In this document: piece after piece, positions 7,985 to 17,600 of the stretch
Layout: each line of letters begins with the position of its first letter
Numbering within the stretch: the stretch's first letter is position 1
Assembly (NCBI GenBank): GCA_045596745.1
Contig: JAZODA010000045.1
Span: forward strand, 15,074 to 79,073
DNA length: 64,000 nt
Direction: 5' to 3'
Origin: RGIG3009 sp045596745
GTDB lineage: Bacteria > Bacillota > Clostridia > Oscillospirales > Acutalibacteraceae
The notes under the pieces: generated by a model
Database searches by the model: none
What the model was told of the DNA's origin: nothing
Seen by the model: only the letters and a program-made list of their open reading frames with translations
Made by a program: the position numbers and the translations under genes

Positions 7985-9073
7985 ATGCGTAGTCTGATTG
8001 ATATTGCGGAACTGTCTTTGGAGGAGCTGGACGACCTCATCCGCGTGGCGGAGGATATCATCGAGCGCCCCGAAGCATATGCACACGCCTGTGACGGCAA
8101 AAAGCTGGCAACGCTGTTTTTTGAGCCCTCCACCCGTACGCGCCTGAGCTTTGAGGCGGCGATGCTGGAGTTGGGCGGCAGTGTGCTGGGCTTCTCCGAA
8201 GCCAACAGCTCTTCCGCTGCCAAGGGCGAGAGCGTGGCGGATACGGCACGCACCGTCGGTTGCTATGCCGATATCATTGCGATGCGTCATCCCCGCGAGG
8301 GGGCGCCACTGGTGGCGTCGAAGAACGCCGGTGTGCCGGTAATCAACGCGGGTGACGGCAGCCACTGCCATCCCACCCAGACATTGGCGGACCTGCTGAC
8401 CATTTACCGCGAAAAAGGTCGTTTCAACGACTTGACCGTCGGCTTCTGCGGCGACCTGAAATACGGTCGCACGGTGCATTCGCTCATTGCGGCACTGTCT
8501 CGCTATACCGGTATCAAGCTGATACTGATTTCGCCTGCCGAGCTGCGTCTGCCGGGTCACGTGAAATGGAACATCATCGAGCGTTGCGGTATGCAGTTTG
8601 AAGAGATTGACACGCTGGAAGAAGCAATGCCGAAGCTGGATATTCTGTATATGACCCGTGTCCAGCGCGAGCGCTTTGATGACCCGGTGGAGTACGAGCG
8701 TCTCAAGGACCGCTACATCCTGACGGCGGACAAGATGCGTTACGCGGGCGAAACGATGAGCATTCTGCATCCGCTGCCGCGCGTGAACGAAATCAGTGTG
8801 GCGGTGGACAGCGATCCTCGTGCGTGCTATTTCGAGCAGGTCAAAAACGGCAAATATATGCGTATGGCGCTCATCCTTAAGCTGCTTAAGGATTCGGCTG
8901 CCGGCGTGGTTGCTGAGGAAAAACCGACCGTCGGTGCCGAGACGGGACTGCGTTGCTGCAACCCCCGTTGTATCACGGCGGTGGAGCAGGAATTGGCGCC
9001 TGCTTTCCACCTGACCGACCCCGAAGCAGAGGTGTATCGCTGCGCTTACTGCGAAGCGCGCGCCGTTCGCTGA
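7985..9073 (+). CDS. pyrB: Aspartate carbamoyltransferase with C-terminal PyrI-like zinc domain
   Basis: Condenses carbamoyl phosphate with aspartate, the committed step. Residues 1 to about 305 are a normal catalytic chain: FFEPSTRTRLSFE (carbamoyl-phosphate loop), GDGSHCHPTQTLAD and ILHPLPRVNEI. The protein is 362 residues, about 50 longer than Bacillus or E. coli PyrB. The extra tail carries C324-x4-C329-x23-C353-x2-C356, the same spacing as the zinc ligands of the E. coli regulatory chain PyrI (109, 114, 138, 141), in a similar context (NPRCIT, CAYCE). The nucleotide-binding allosteric half of PyrI is not present. Last gene of the pyr operon. Confidence 0.95.
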   Translation: MRSLIDIAELSLEELDDLIRVAEDIIERPEAYAHACDGKKLATLFFEPSTRTRLSFEAAMLELGGSVLGFSEANSSSAAKGESVADTARTVGCYADIIAMRHPREGAPLVASKNAGVPVINAGDGSHCHPTQTLADLLTIYREKGRFNDLTVGFCGDLKYGRTVHSLIAALSRYTGIKLILISPAELRLPGHVKWNIIERCGMQFEEIDTLEEAMPKLDILYMTRVQRERFDDPVEYERLKDRYILTADKMRYAGETMSILHPLPRVNEISVAVDSDPRACYFEQVKNGKYMRMALILKLLKDSAAGVVAEEKPTVGAETGLRCCNPRCITAVEQELAPAFHLTDPEAEVYRCAYCEARAVR

Positions 9074-9099
9074 AATCGGGCAAAATTCGAGAAAATATG

Positions 9100-9128
9100 C
9101 GGCCGTTCGCCTTGACAGGGAACGGCCG
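9100..9128 (+). repeat. Inverted repeat flanking the purE -35 element
   Basis: CGGCCGTTC (9100-9108) and GAACGGCCG (9120-9128) are perfect 9-bp inverted arms with the TTGACA -35 between them. It could end the pyrB transcript as a hairpin (only a weak TTAT follows) or be an operator over the purine promoter; the sequence alone does not decide. Confidence 0.5.
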
Positions 9129-9140
9129 TTATGGTAGAAT
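9112..9140 (+). promoter_or_regulatory. Sigma-A promoter of the purine operon
   Basis: TTGACA at 9112-9117 and TAGAAT at 9135-9140, spacer 17 bp, immediately upstream of the riboswitch leader. Confidence 0.88.
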
Positions 9141-9163
9141 ATTTCTGTAGTTTTATATACCAT

Positions 9164-9274
9164 TTCCTGCGACTGACGGAATTTGTGGAGCACCACAGGG
9201 AAGCAGGAATTCCGGGTGTTTTAAGCCGACCGTCTGGGCGCATTTGCTTGCAGAGAGTAAGTGCGCCCTTTTTT
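9164..9274 (+). promoter_or_regulatory. ZTP (pfl) riboswitch with intrinsic terminator
   Basis: Matches the ZTP/ZMP aptamer. P1 is TTCCTGC (9164-9170) with GCAGGAA (9203-9209); an internal GTGG/CCAC hairpin (9185-9195) is followed by the conserved CAGGGAAGC; after a linker comes GCCGACCGTCTGGGC (about 9225-9239), the hallmark 3' hairpin and pseudoknot element. The terminator stem GGGCGCA (9236-9242)/TGCGCCC (9262-9268) plus six T uses the GGGC of the aptamer as its 5' arm. Ligand binding and termination are therefore mutually exclusive, making this an ON switch for high ZTP. It precedes purE, a typical target. Confidence 0.93.
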
Positions 9275-9296
9275 GTTTTTAGAAGGAGGATTTCGC

Positions 9297-9785
9297 ATGA
9301 AAAAAGTAGGAATCGTGATGGGAAGCGACAGCGATTTGCCCATCCTGCGCAAGGCGATGGATATGCTCACCTCGCTCGGTATCCCGTATGAGGCGCACAT
9401 CTATTCCGCGCACCGCACCCCGGTGGAAGCGCGTGACTTCGCGCTGAATGCTCGTGCCAACGGCTTCGGTGCCATCATCGCGGCGGCAGGTATGGCGGCG
9501 CATCTGGCGGGTGCCATTGCGGCGAACACCACGTTGCCGGTCATCGGTATTCCGTGCCAGTCCTCCGTGCTTGACGGTATGGACGCGCTGCTCTCCACCG
9601 TGCAGATGCCGACCGGCATTCCGGTGGCAACGGTGGCGATTAACGGCGGTGCCAACGCGGCACTGCTGTGCGCACAGATTCTGGCGGTTGAGGACGCCGA
9701 GCTGGCGGCCAAGCTGGATGCCAAGCGGGCAGAGGATGCTCGCAAAGTACTGGAAAAAGATGCGGCGCTTAACAGCGGCGTTTGA
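9297..9785 (+). CDS. purE: N5-carboxyaminoimidazole ribonucleotide mutase
   Basis: Converts N5-CAIR to CAIR (or carboxylates AIR directly if class II). The protein has 162 residues and starts at ATG 9297 behind AGAAGGAGG. GSDSDLPILRKA, the SAHRTP loop and the AAGMAAHLAG segment with the catalytic His are visible. The length and these motifs fit class I. The usual partner PurK (N5-CAIR synthetase) is not in the window. First gene of the ZTP-controlled operon, followed 17 bp later by purM. Confidence 0.95.
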   Translation: MKKVGIVMGSDSDLPILRKAMDMLTSLGIPYEAHIYSAHRTPVEARDFALNARANGFGAIIAAAGMAAHLAGAIAANTTLPVIGIPCQSSVLDGMDALLSTVQMPTGIPVATVAINGGANAALLCAQILAVEDAELAAKLDAKRAEDARKVLEKDAALNSGV

Positions 9786-9802
9786 GGAAAGGGAGATTGA
9801 AT

Positions 9803-10837
9803 ATGAAAAGTCATAGCGAAAGCTACGCAGCCGCAGGTGTGGATATTACCGCCGGCTACAAAGCAGTGGAACTGATGAAGCAGCACATTGCCAAGACGAT
9901 GACCTCGGGCGTTTGCTCCGACGTAGGCGGCTTCGGCGGTTTGTTTGAACTGGATCTCACCGGCATTACCCGTCCGGTGCTGGTCAGCGGTACCGACGGT
10001 GTCGGCACCAAGCTGAAGATTGCGTTCCTGATGGACAAGCACGATACGGTGGGTATCGACTGCGTGGCGATGTGTGTCAACGACATCATCTGCAGCGGTG
10101 CGAAGCCGTTGTTCTTCCTCGACTATATCGCTTGCGGTAAGAACATCCCCGAGCGTATCGAAGCCATTGTCAAGGGCGTGTGCGACGGCTGCGTGCAGTC
10201 CGGCGCGGCGCTCATTGGCGGCGAAACCGCCGAGATGCCCGGCTTCTATCCGGTGGATGAGTACGACCTCGCCGGTTATTGCACCGGTGTGGTGGATCGT
10301 GACCGCATCATCGACAACAAGACGATGCAGGCGGGCGACGTGGTGATTGCACTGCCCTCCAGCGGTGTTCACTCCAACGGTTTCTCGCTGGTTCGCAAAG
10401 TGTTCGACGTGGAAAAGGCCGACCTCAAGACGCCGATGGCGGAGCTGGGCGGCAAGTCGCTGGGCGAAACCCTGCTGACTCCCACCCGCATTTATTTGAA
10501 GCCTGTGCTGGCTCTGCTCGAGCAGGTTAAGGTGCGCGGCATTTCGCACATCACCGGTGGTGGCTTCTACGAGAACATTCCGCGCAGCATTCCGGACGGT
10601 CTGGGCGCGAAGATTAACAAAGAGGCGGTCAAGGTGCTGCCCATCTTCGATTTGATTGCCAAGGTTGGCGGCATCAGCGAGCGCGATATGTTCAACACCT
10701 TCAACATGGGTGTCGGTATGAGCATCATCGTTCCCGCCGACGAAGCCGAAAAGGCGCTGGAAATCCTGCGTGCCAACGGCGAAGACGCCTACGTCATCGG
10801 TGAAATCATCGAGTCCGACGAAAAGGTGATCGTATGA
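9803..10837 (+). CDS. purM: Phosphoribosylformylglycinamidine cyclo-ligase (AIR synthetase)
   Basis: Closes the imidazole ring of AIR using ATP; 344 residues. ATG 9803 is chosen over an in-frame start at 9782 because GAAAGGGAG lies just before it. The N-terminal YAAAGVDITAGYKAVE, LVSGTDGVGTKLK and the AIRS-type IGGETAEMPGFY are diagnostic. Its stop overlaps the purN start (ATGA), implying coupling. Confidence 0.96.
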   Translation: MKSHSESYAAAGVDITAGYKAVELMKQHIAKTMTSGVCSDVGGFGGLFELDLTGITRPVLVSGTDGVGTKLKIAFLMDKHDTVGIDCVAMCVNDIICSGAKPLFFLDYIACGKNIPERIEAIVKGVCDGCVQSGAALIGGETAEMPGFYPVDEYDLAGYCTGVVDRDRIIDNKTMQAGDVVIALPSSGVHSNGFSLVRKVFDVEKADLKTPMAELGGKSLGETLLTPTRIYLKPVLALLEQVKVRGISHITGGGFYENIPRSIPDGLGAKINKEAVKVLPIFDLIAKVGGISERDMFNTFNMGVGMSIIVPADEAEKALEILRANGEDAYVIGEIIESDEKVIV

Positions 10838-11436
10838 GCCGCGCAAGAATAGCGGTTCTGGTGTCGGGTGGCGGCACCAACCTGCAGGCGCTGATTGATG
10901 CGCAAAAGAGCGGCGTTATCACCTCGGGTGAAATCGTGTTGGTCATCGCCAACCGTGCCGACGCCTATGCGCTGGAGCGCGCCAAGGCTGCCGGTATCGA
11001 TACGGCGGTCGTGCTGAAAAAAGAGCTCGGCTCGGCGGAAGCGTTTGAGAACCGCATCCACGAGCTGCTTGCCGAATATCAGGTGGACATCATTGTGCTG
11101 GCCGGATTTATGGTTATCCTCAGTGAATCGTTCACCTCGGCGTATCCTCGCCGTATCTTGAACGTACATCCGTCGCTGATTCCCTCCTTCTGTGGCGAGG
11201 GCTTCTACGGGCTGCGTGTGCACGAAGCGGCACTGGCGTACGGCGTGAAGGTTACGGGTGCCACGGTGCATTTCGTCAACGAGGTGCCGGACGGCGGCGA
11301 GATTATCCTGCAAAAAGCGGTGGATATCCTCCCCGATGACACGCCCGAATCGCTGCAGAAGCGTGTGATGGAGCAGGTGGAATGGAAGATTCTGCCCGCG
11401 GCGGTGGAGAAGGTCTCCGCCGAACTGACGAAGTAA
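10834..11436 (+). CDS. purN: Phosphoribosylglycinamide formyltransferase
   Basis: Transfers the formyl group of 10-formyl-THF to GAR. The 200 residues begin RIAVLVSGGGTNLQALID. The catalytic region HPSLIPSFCGEGFYG and the downstream VTGATVHFVNEVPDGG with its conserved His and Asp are present. In PurN the HPSL(L/I)P motif contains the catalytic His. It consumes the cofactor made by fhs at the end of the same operon. Confidence 0.96.
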   Translation: MSRARIAVLVSGGGTNLQALIDAQKSGVITSGEIVLVIANRADAYALERAKAAGIDTAVVLKKELGSAEAFENRIHELLAEYQVDIIVLAGFMVILSESFTSAYPRRILNVHPSLIPSFCGEGFYGLRVHEAALAYGVKVTGATVHFVNEVPDGGEIILQKAVDILPDDTPESLQKRVMEQVEWKILPAAVEKVSAELTK

Positions 11437-11457
11437 AAGAAAGAAAAGGTGAACAGT

Positions 11458-12192
11458 ATGGCTTTGTATGATCTGAAAACGCTGTTGTCGGAAAACAGCT
11501 ATCCCGGTCGCGGTATTGTTATCGGCAAGTCCGCTGACGGCAAAAACGCGATGATCGCGTACTTCATTATGGGTCGCAGCGTCAACAGCCGCAACCGTGT
11601 TTTCGAACGGTTCGAGGGCGGTATGCGTACCAAGGCGTTTGATGAATCCAAGCTGTCGGATCCGCACTTGATTATCTACAATCCGTACCTCACCACGAAG
11701 GGCGGCAACATCGATATCATCACCAACGGTGACCAGACCAACACCATTTTCGATTGCATCAACAAGAACGAGCATCACTATGGTTTCGAAGAGGCCTGTG
11801 GTCTTCGCGAGTTTGAGGATGACGCCCCCAACTTCACCCCCAGAATTTCGAGTATCCTTTACTACTGCTTCCCCCGCAACACCTTCGCCTACAAAATGTC
11901 CATCCTGAAGAGCGCGGACGGCAGAGGCGAATCCTGCAGAAGATATTTCTTCGACTATACCGCTCCCGAAAATGGCATCGGCCACTTCATCCACACCTAC
12001 AAGTGTGACGGCAACCCCATCCCGTCCTTCTACGGCGAGCCGGAAGAGGTCGCACTGCCGAACACCGCCGAAGAACTGGCGGAGCTGGTGTGGGAAAACC
12101 TGAACGAAGACAACAAGGTTTCGCTGTTTGTGCGCTGTGTCCCGCTGGATGGCAGCGAGCCGACCGAAATCATCATCAACAAAAACAAGTGA
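11458..12192 (+). CDS. purO: IMP cyclohydrolase, PurO-type
   Basis: Closes FAICAR to IMP, the last step of purine synthesis. The 244 residues resemble the stand-alone archaeal-type PurO fold (IMP_cyclohyd family), not the N-terminal MGS-like half of bifunctional PurH: YPGRGIVIGKS, an AYFIMGRS segment and DPHLIIYNPY are family features. ATG 11458 is preceded six bases upstream by AAAAGGTG; a GTG at 11449 is a weaker alternative. It lies directly upstream of the separate AICAR transformylase, so the two genes together replace one purH. Confidence 0.88.
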   Translation: MALYDLKTLLSENSYPGRGIVIGKSADGKNAMIAYFIMGRSVNSRNRVFERFEGGMRTKAFDESKLSDPHLIIYNPYLTTKGGNIDIITNGDQTNTIFDCINKNEHHYGFEEACGLREFEDDAPNFTPRISSILYYCFPRNTFAYKMSILKSADGRGESCRRYFFDYTAPENGIGHFIHTYKCDGNPIPSFYGEPEEVALPNTAEELAELVWENLNEDNKVSLFVRCVPLDGSEPTEIIINKNK

Positions 12193-12204
12193 GAGGTAAG
12201 CGAA

Positions 12205-13389
12205 ATGAAAGAGTTTGAACTGAAATACGGTTGCAACCCCAACCAGAAACCGGCAAAAATCTTTATGGACGGCGACGCCGAACTGCCGATTGAAATCCTC
12301 AACGGCCGCCCCGGCTTCATCAACTTCCTGGATGCGTTCAACAGCTGGCAGCTGGTGAAAGAGCTCAAAGAGATTCTGGGTATGCCGGCGGCTACCTCCT
12401 TCAAGCACGTCAGCCCGACCTCCGCTGCGGTGGGTCTGCCGCTGTCGGACAAGCTGAAGAAGGCTTGCTTTGTGGACGATGTGCCGGAGCTGGATGCCTC
12501 TCCGCTTGCTTGTGCCTATGCGCGTGCGCGCGGCACCGACCGTATGTGCTCCTTCGGTGACTGGGTCGCGCTGTCCGATGTGTGCGACGTCACCACCGCT
12601 CGTCTGATTGCCCGTGAGGTTTCGGACGGCGTTATCGCCCCCGGCTATGAGCCGGAAGCGCTGGAAATCCTCAAAGGTAAGCGCAAGGGCAACTACAACA
12701 TTGTGAAGATTGATCCCGATTACGTGCCTGCCGAGGTGGAGCATAAGCACGTGTTCGGTATTACGTTTGAGCAGGGCCGCAACAACTTCCGAATCGACCG
12801 CGAACTGCTTGGCAACATCGTGACCAAGAACAAGGAGCTGCCGGAATCGGCGGTGCGCGATCTGATCATTTCGCTCATCACGCTGAAGTACACCCAGTCC
12901 AACTCGGTGTGCTACGCGGTGGACGGTCAGGCAATCGGCGTGGGTGCCGGTCAGCAGTCTCGTATCCACTGCACCCGTCTGGCGGGCGGCAAGGCGGACA
13001 CCTGGTTCCTGCGTCAGCACGATAAAGTCTTGGCGCTGCCTTTCCGCAGCGACCTGGGTCGTCCCGACCGCGACAACGTTATCGACGGCTACATCAACCG
13101 CAATGAGGAAGATGTTTGTGCCGATGGCAACTGGGAGAAGTACTTCACCTGCCAGCCCGAACCGCTTACCGATGCGGAAATCCGCGCTTACCTCGACACC
13201 ATCGACGGCGTGGCGCTGGGTTCGGATGCGTTCTTCCCGTTCAGCGACAACATCGAGCGCGCGCATCGCAGTGGCGTCAGCTACGTGGCTGAGCCCGGCG
13301 GTTCCATCCGTGACGATGTGGTCATCGAGTGCTGCGATAAGTACAACATGATTTGTGCCTTCACCGGCATGCGTCTGTTCCATCACTAA
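12205..13389 (+). CDS. purH: AICAR (phosphoribosylaminoimidazolecarboxamide) formyltransferase, free-standing
   Basis: Formylates AICAR with 10-formyl-THF. The 394 residues correspond only to the AICARFT half of PurH. The N-terminus is ELKYGCNPNQKPA; the catalytic Lys-His pair is in TSFKHVSPTSAAVG; GQQSRIHCTRLA and the C-terminal FPFSDNIERAHRSGVSY are typical of the transformylase domain. No IMP cyclohydrolase domain is attached; that activity is assigned to the upstream PurO-type gene. The substrate, as ZMP/ZTP, is the ligand of the operon's riboswitch, so this step closes the regulatory loop. Confidence 0.93.
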   Translation: MKEFELKYGCNPNQKPAKIFMDGDAELPIEILNGRPGFINFLDAFNSWQLVKELKEILGMPAATSFKHVSPTSAAVGLPLSDKLKKACFVDDVPELDASPLACAYARARGTDRMCSFGDWVALSDVCDVTTARLIAREVSDGVIAPGYEPEALEILKGKRKGNYNIVKIDPDYVPAEVEHKHVFGITFEQGRNNFRIDRELLGNIVTKNKELPESAVRDLIISLITLKYTQSNSVCYAVDGQAIGVGAGQQSRIHCTRLAGGKADTWFLRQHDKVLALPFRSDLGRPDRDNVIDGYINRNEEDVCADGNWEKYFTCQPEPLTDAEIRAYLDTIDGVALGSDAFFPFSDNIERAHRSGVSYVAEPGGSIRDDVVIECCDKYNMICAFTGMRLFHH

Positions 13390-13412
13390 TCCGTGCCGAG
13401 GAGGAATTCCAA

Positions 13413-14684
13413 GTGAAATTACTGGTGGTCGGCGGCGGTGGCAGAGAGCATGCCATCATCCGCAAGCTGCGGGAAAACCCTGCGGTAACCGAAATTTTTG
13501 CACTGCCGGGTAACGGCGGTATGGCGGCGGAAGCCACGTGCGTGGATGTCGGCGCCAAGGATATCGACGGCATTGTCCGTTTTGCGCTGGATAACGAGGT
13601 GGATTACGCCGTTGTCGCGCCGGACGATCCGTTGGTGCTGGGTGCTGTGGACGCACTGGAAGCAGCCGGTGTCCCGTGCTTTGGTCCTCGTGCCAATGCC
13701 GCGATTATCGAAGGCAGCAAGGTGTTTTCCAAGCAGCTGATGAAAAAATACGCCATCCCGACCGCCGCTTACGAGGTGTTCGAGGATCTGCCGAGTGCAC
13801 TGGAGTATTTGGAAACCGCGCCGATTCCGACGGTTATCAAAGCCGACGGTCTGGCTCTTGGCAAGGGCGTTGTGATCGCGCAGACCCGCGAAGAGGCGAA
13901 GGACGCCGTTCGCTCCATGATGGAGGATAAGGTGTTCGGTGCCAGCGGTGACCGCGTGGTTGTGGAAGAGTTCCTGACCGGTCCTGAAGTGTCGGTTCTG
14001 GCCTTTACCGATGGCGAAACGCTGGTGCCGATGGTCTCCTCGATGGACCACAAGCGCGCCGGTGATAACGACACGGGCCTGAACACCGGCGGTATGGGTA
14101 CGGTTGCTCCCAACCCGTACTACACTGCCGACATCGCCGCACAGTGCATGGAAACGATTTTCCTGCCGACGATGCGCGCGATGAACGCCGAGGAGCGCAC
14201 CTTCAAAGGCTGTCTGTATTTCGGCCTGATGCTGACTCCCGACGGCCCGAAAGTAATTGAGTACAACTGCCGTTTCGGCGATCCCGAAACGCAGGTGGTG
14301 CTGCCGCTGCTGGAAAGCGATTTGCTGACGGTGATGCAGGCAGTTACGAACGGCACGCTGAAGGATACCGAAGTGAGGTTCCGCGACGGCAACGCCTGCT
14401 GCGTGATTCTCGCGTCCGAGGGTTATCCGGCGGCGTATGAAAAGGGTCTGCCGTTGCACATTCCTGCAGAGACCGCCAAGAACACCTACGTCGCAGGTGC
14501 GAAGTTCGCAAACGGCGAGCTGGTGACCAACGGCGGTCGTGTGCTGGGTGTTACCGCGGTGGCGGACACCTTGCCCGAGGCCATTCAGGAAGCGTACCGC
14601 CTGGCGGATACCGTTTCCTTTGATAACAAGTATTATCGCCACGACATTGGCGCAAGAGCGTTAAAAGCAACGGAGGGTAACTGA
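13413..14684 (+). CDS. purD: Phosphoribosylamine-glycine ligase (GAR synthetase)
   Basis: ATP-grasp ligase joining phosphoribosylamine and glycine; 423 residues. GTG 13413 is used, behind GAGGAGG; the frame is open further upstream only because it overlaps the preceding gene. KLLVVGGGGREHAI, the KADGLALGKGV ATP-binding segment, NTGGMGTVAPNPYY and EYNCRFGDPETQ are standard PurD motifs. Glycine, its substrate, is a product of the downstream glyA. The stop TGA shares its last base with the purL ATG. Confidence 0.96.
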   Translation: MKLLVVGGGGREHAIIRKLRENPAVTEIFALPGNGGMAAEATCVDVGAKDIDGIVRFALDNEVDYAVVAPDDPLVLGAVDALEAAGVPCFGPRANAAIIEGSKVFSKQLMKKYAIPTAAYEVFEDLPSALEYLETAPIPTVIKADGLALGKGVVIAQTREEAKDAVRSMMEDKVFGASGDRVVVEEFLTGPEVSVLAFTDGETLVPMVSSMDHKRAGDNDTGLNTGGMGTVAPNPYYTADIAAQCMETIFLPTMRAMNAEERTFKGCLYFGLMLTPDGPKVIEYNCRFGDPETQVVLPLLESDLLTVMQAVTNGTLKDTEVRFRDGNACCVILASEGYPAAYEKGLPLHIPAETAKNTYVAGAKFANGELVTNGGRVLGVTAVADTLPEAIQEAYRLADTVSFDNKYYRHDIGARALKATEGN

Positions 14685-17600
14685 TGGTATACCGTGTATT
14701 TGTGGAAAAGAAACGCGAGCTCGCGAACGAAGCCAAGGCGCTGTTGTCCGATGTCAACGGTCTGCTCGGCATTTCCTCGCTGACCGATGTTCGCGTTATC
14801 AACCGCTACGATGCGGAAAACATTTCGGAAGAGCTGTTCGCCCGTGCGAAGAACACCGTGTTTTCCGAGCCGCAGCTGGATATCGTTTCCGAAGAGCTTG
14901 ATCTGAGCGGCGCTACCGTGTTTGCGGTGGAGTTCCTGCCCGGTCAGTTCGATCAGCGCGCCGATTCGGCAGCGCAGTGCATCCAGATTTTGTCGCAGGG
15001 CGACCGTCCTACGGTGGCAACGGCAAAGGTGTACGCGCTGTACGGCAACCTGACCGACGCAGAGCTTGCGGAAATCAAGAAGTATGTTATTAACCCGGTG
15101 GAAGCCCGCGAAGCGACGCTGGAAAAGCCGGAAACGCTGGCGCGTGAGTACACCATTCCCACCGAAGTCAAGACGCTGGACGGCTTTATCGAGCTGGATC
15201 GCGCCGGTCTGGAGGCGTTTGTTGCGTCATACGGTCTGGCGATGGATGCCGACGATATCGCGTTCTGCCAGGACTACTTCCGTTCCGAGAAGCGTGACCC
15301 CACCATCACCGAAATCCGTATGATTGATACGTATTGGTCGGATCACTGCCGTCACACCACCTTCTTGACGGTTATCGACGATGTGAAGTTCGAAGACGAA
15401 CTGCTGCAGTCGGCATACGACGAGTACATTGCCGTGCGCAAAGAGTTGGGTCGTACCAAGCCGATTTGTCTGATGGATTTGGCGACGGTCGCTGTCAAGT
15501 GGCTGCGCAAGAACGGCAAGCTGGATAAGCTGGACGAGTCGGAAGAAATTAACGCCTGCACCGTGAAAATCGAAATCGAAGTGGATGGCAAGCCCGAACC
15601 GTGGCTGCTGCTGTTTAAGAACGAAACGCACAACCATCCCACCGAAATCGAGCCGTTCGGCGGCGCGGCAACCTGTATCGGCGGTGCCATCCGTGACCCG
15701 CTTTCCGGTCGTTCCTATGTGTACGGCGCAATGCGCGTGACCGGTGCGGCGGATCCGCTCAAGCCTGTTGCCGAAACCATTCCCGGCAAGCTGCCCCAGC
15801 GCAAGATCGTGACGACGGCGGCAGCCGGTTATTCCTCTTACGGTAACCAGATTGGTCTGGCGACCGGTATTGTTGATGAGCTGTACCACGACGGTTATGC
15901 GGCGAAGCGTATGGAAATCGGCGCGGTTGTGGCGGCGGCTCCTGCGGCAAACGTCCGCCGTGAGCGGCCCGAAGCCGGTGACATTGTCATCCTGCTCGGC
16001 GGCAGCACCGGCCGTGACGGTATCGGCGGTGCTACCGGTTCTTCCAAAGCGCACAACGCGCATTCGGTTGAGACCTGCGGCGCCGAGGTGCAGAAGGGTA
16101 ACGCTCCCGAAGAGCGCAAACTCCAGCGCCTGTTCCGCAACCCGACGGCTTGCCGTATGATTAAGCGCTGCAACGACTTCGGCGCAGGCGGTGTGTCGGT
16201 TGCTATCGGCGAATTGGCAGACGGCCTGGAAATCGACCTGAACGCCGTTCCCAAGAAGTACGAAGGTCTTGACGGTACCGAACTCGCCATCAGCGAATCG
16301 CAGGAGCGTATGGCCGTTGTTGTGGAAGCCAAGGATGTCGATGGTTTCCTCGCGCTGGCCGCGGAAGAAAACCTGCAGGCTCGTCCTGTGGCTGTGGTGC
16401 GTGCCGAGCCGCGTCTGGTGATGAACTGGAACGGCAAGCGCATTGTGGATATCAGCCGTGATTTCCTCAACTCCAACGGCGCAGAAAAGCATATTGTTAT
16501 CACTCCGGAAAAGCCGGTGCTCCCGAAACGTGAGGTTGTCGGCGGCTTTACCGAAAACTATAAGGCGTTGGCGGCTGACCTGAACGTCTGCTCCAAGCGC
16601 GGTCTGTCGGAGCGTTTCGACTCCACCATCGGTGCAGGTACGGTGCTGATGCCGTTCGGTGGCAAGAACCAGCTGACCCCCATTCAGGCGATGGTGCAGA
16701 AGGTGTCGGTCGAAAAGGGTCACACCAATGACTGCTCCTTTATGTCGTGGGGTTACAACCCCTTTGTGGCGGAGCAGAGCCCGTTCCACGGCGCGTATCT
16801 CGCGGTGGTGGAATCGGTCAGCAAGCTGATTGCTTCGGGTGCTTCGTTCGAGGATGTGTATCTGACGTTCCAGGAGTACTTCGAGCGTCCGGGTAAGGAC
16901 GGCAAGCGCTGGGGCAAGCCGCTGGCGGCACTGCTTGGTGCGTTCCGCGCACAGCGCGAGCTGGGCATCGGCTCCATCGGCGGTAAGGACTCCATGAGCG
17001 GCTCGTTCGAGGATCTCGACGTACCGCCTACGCTGGTTTCCTTTGCCGTGACGACCGGCAAGACCGACGACGTTGTCTCTCCCGAATTCAAGGCGGCAGG
17101 CAACCGTGTGGTGTGCATCAGCCCCGAGTACGACGAAAACGGTCTGCCCAAGACCGAGTCGCTGTTGGCTGTGTTTGAAAAAGTGACGGCGCTGCTGCGC
17201 AGCGGCAAGGCTGTCGCGTGCTACACGCCGGGTCTCGGCGGTATCGGCGAAGCCGTGATGAAGATGTGCTTCGGTAACGGTCTGGGCTTCCGCTATGCGG
17301 ACACCATGTGCCCCAAGTGCATTTTCCGTTACAACTACGGCGCGTTCCTGCTGGAAGTGACCGAAGAGGTCGCGGACGCTCGCTTTGTGGGTACGGTTAC
17401 GGACGACGGCTGCATCACGCTGGGTGAGGAAAGCATGAAGCTGTCCGACCTGCTCGGCATTTATGAGAACAAGCTGGAGAGCGTTTACAGCTGCAACATC
17501 GCGCAGGGCAACGGCCCGATGGAGACCTTCAACTACACCGCCACCGAGCGTGTGACTCCCGCTATCAAAGTGGCGAAGCCGAAGGTGCTCATTCCCGCGT

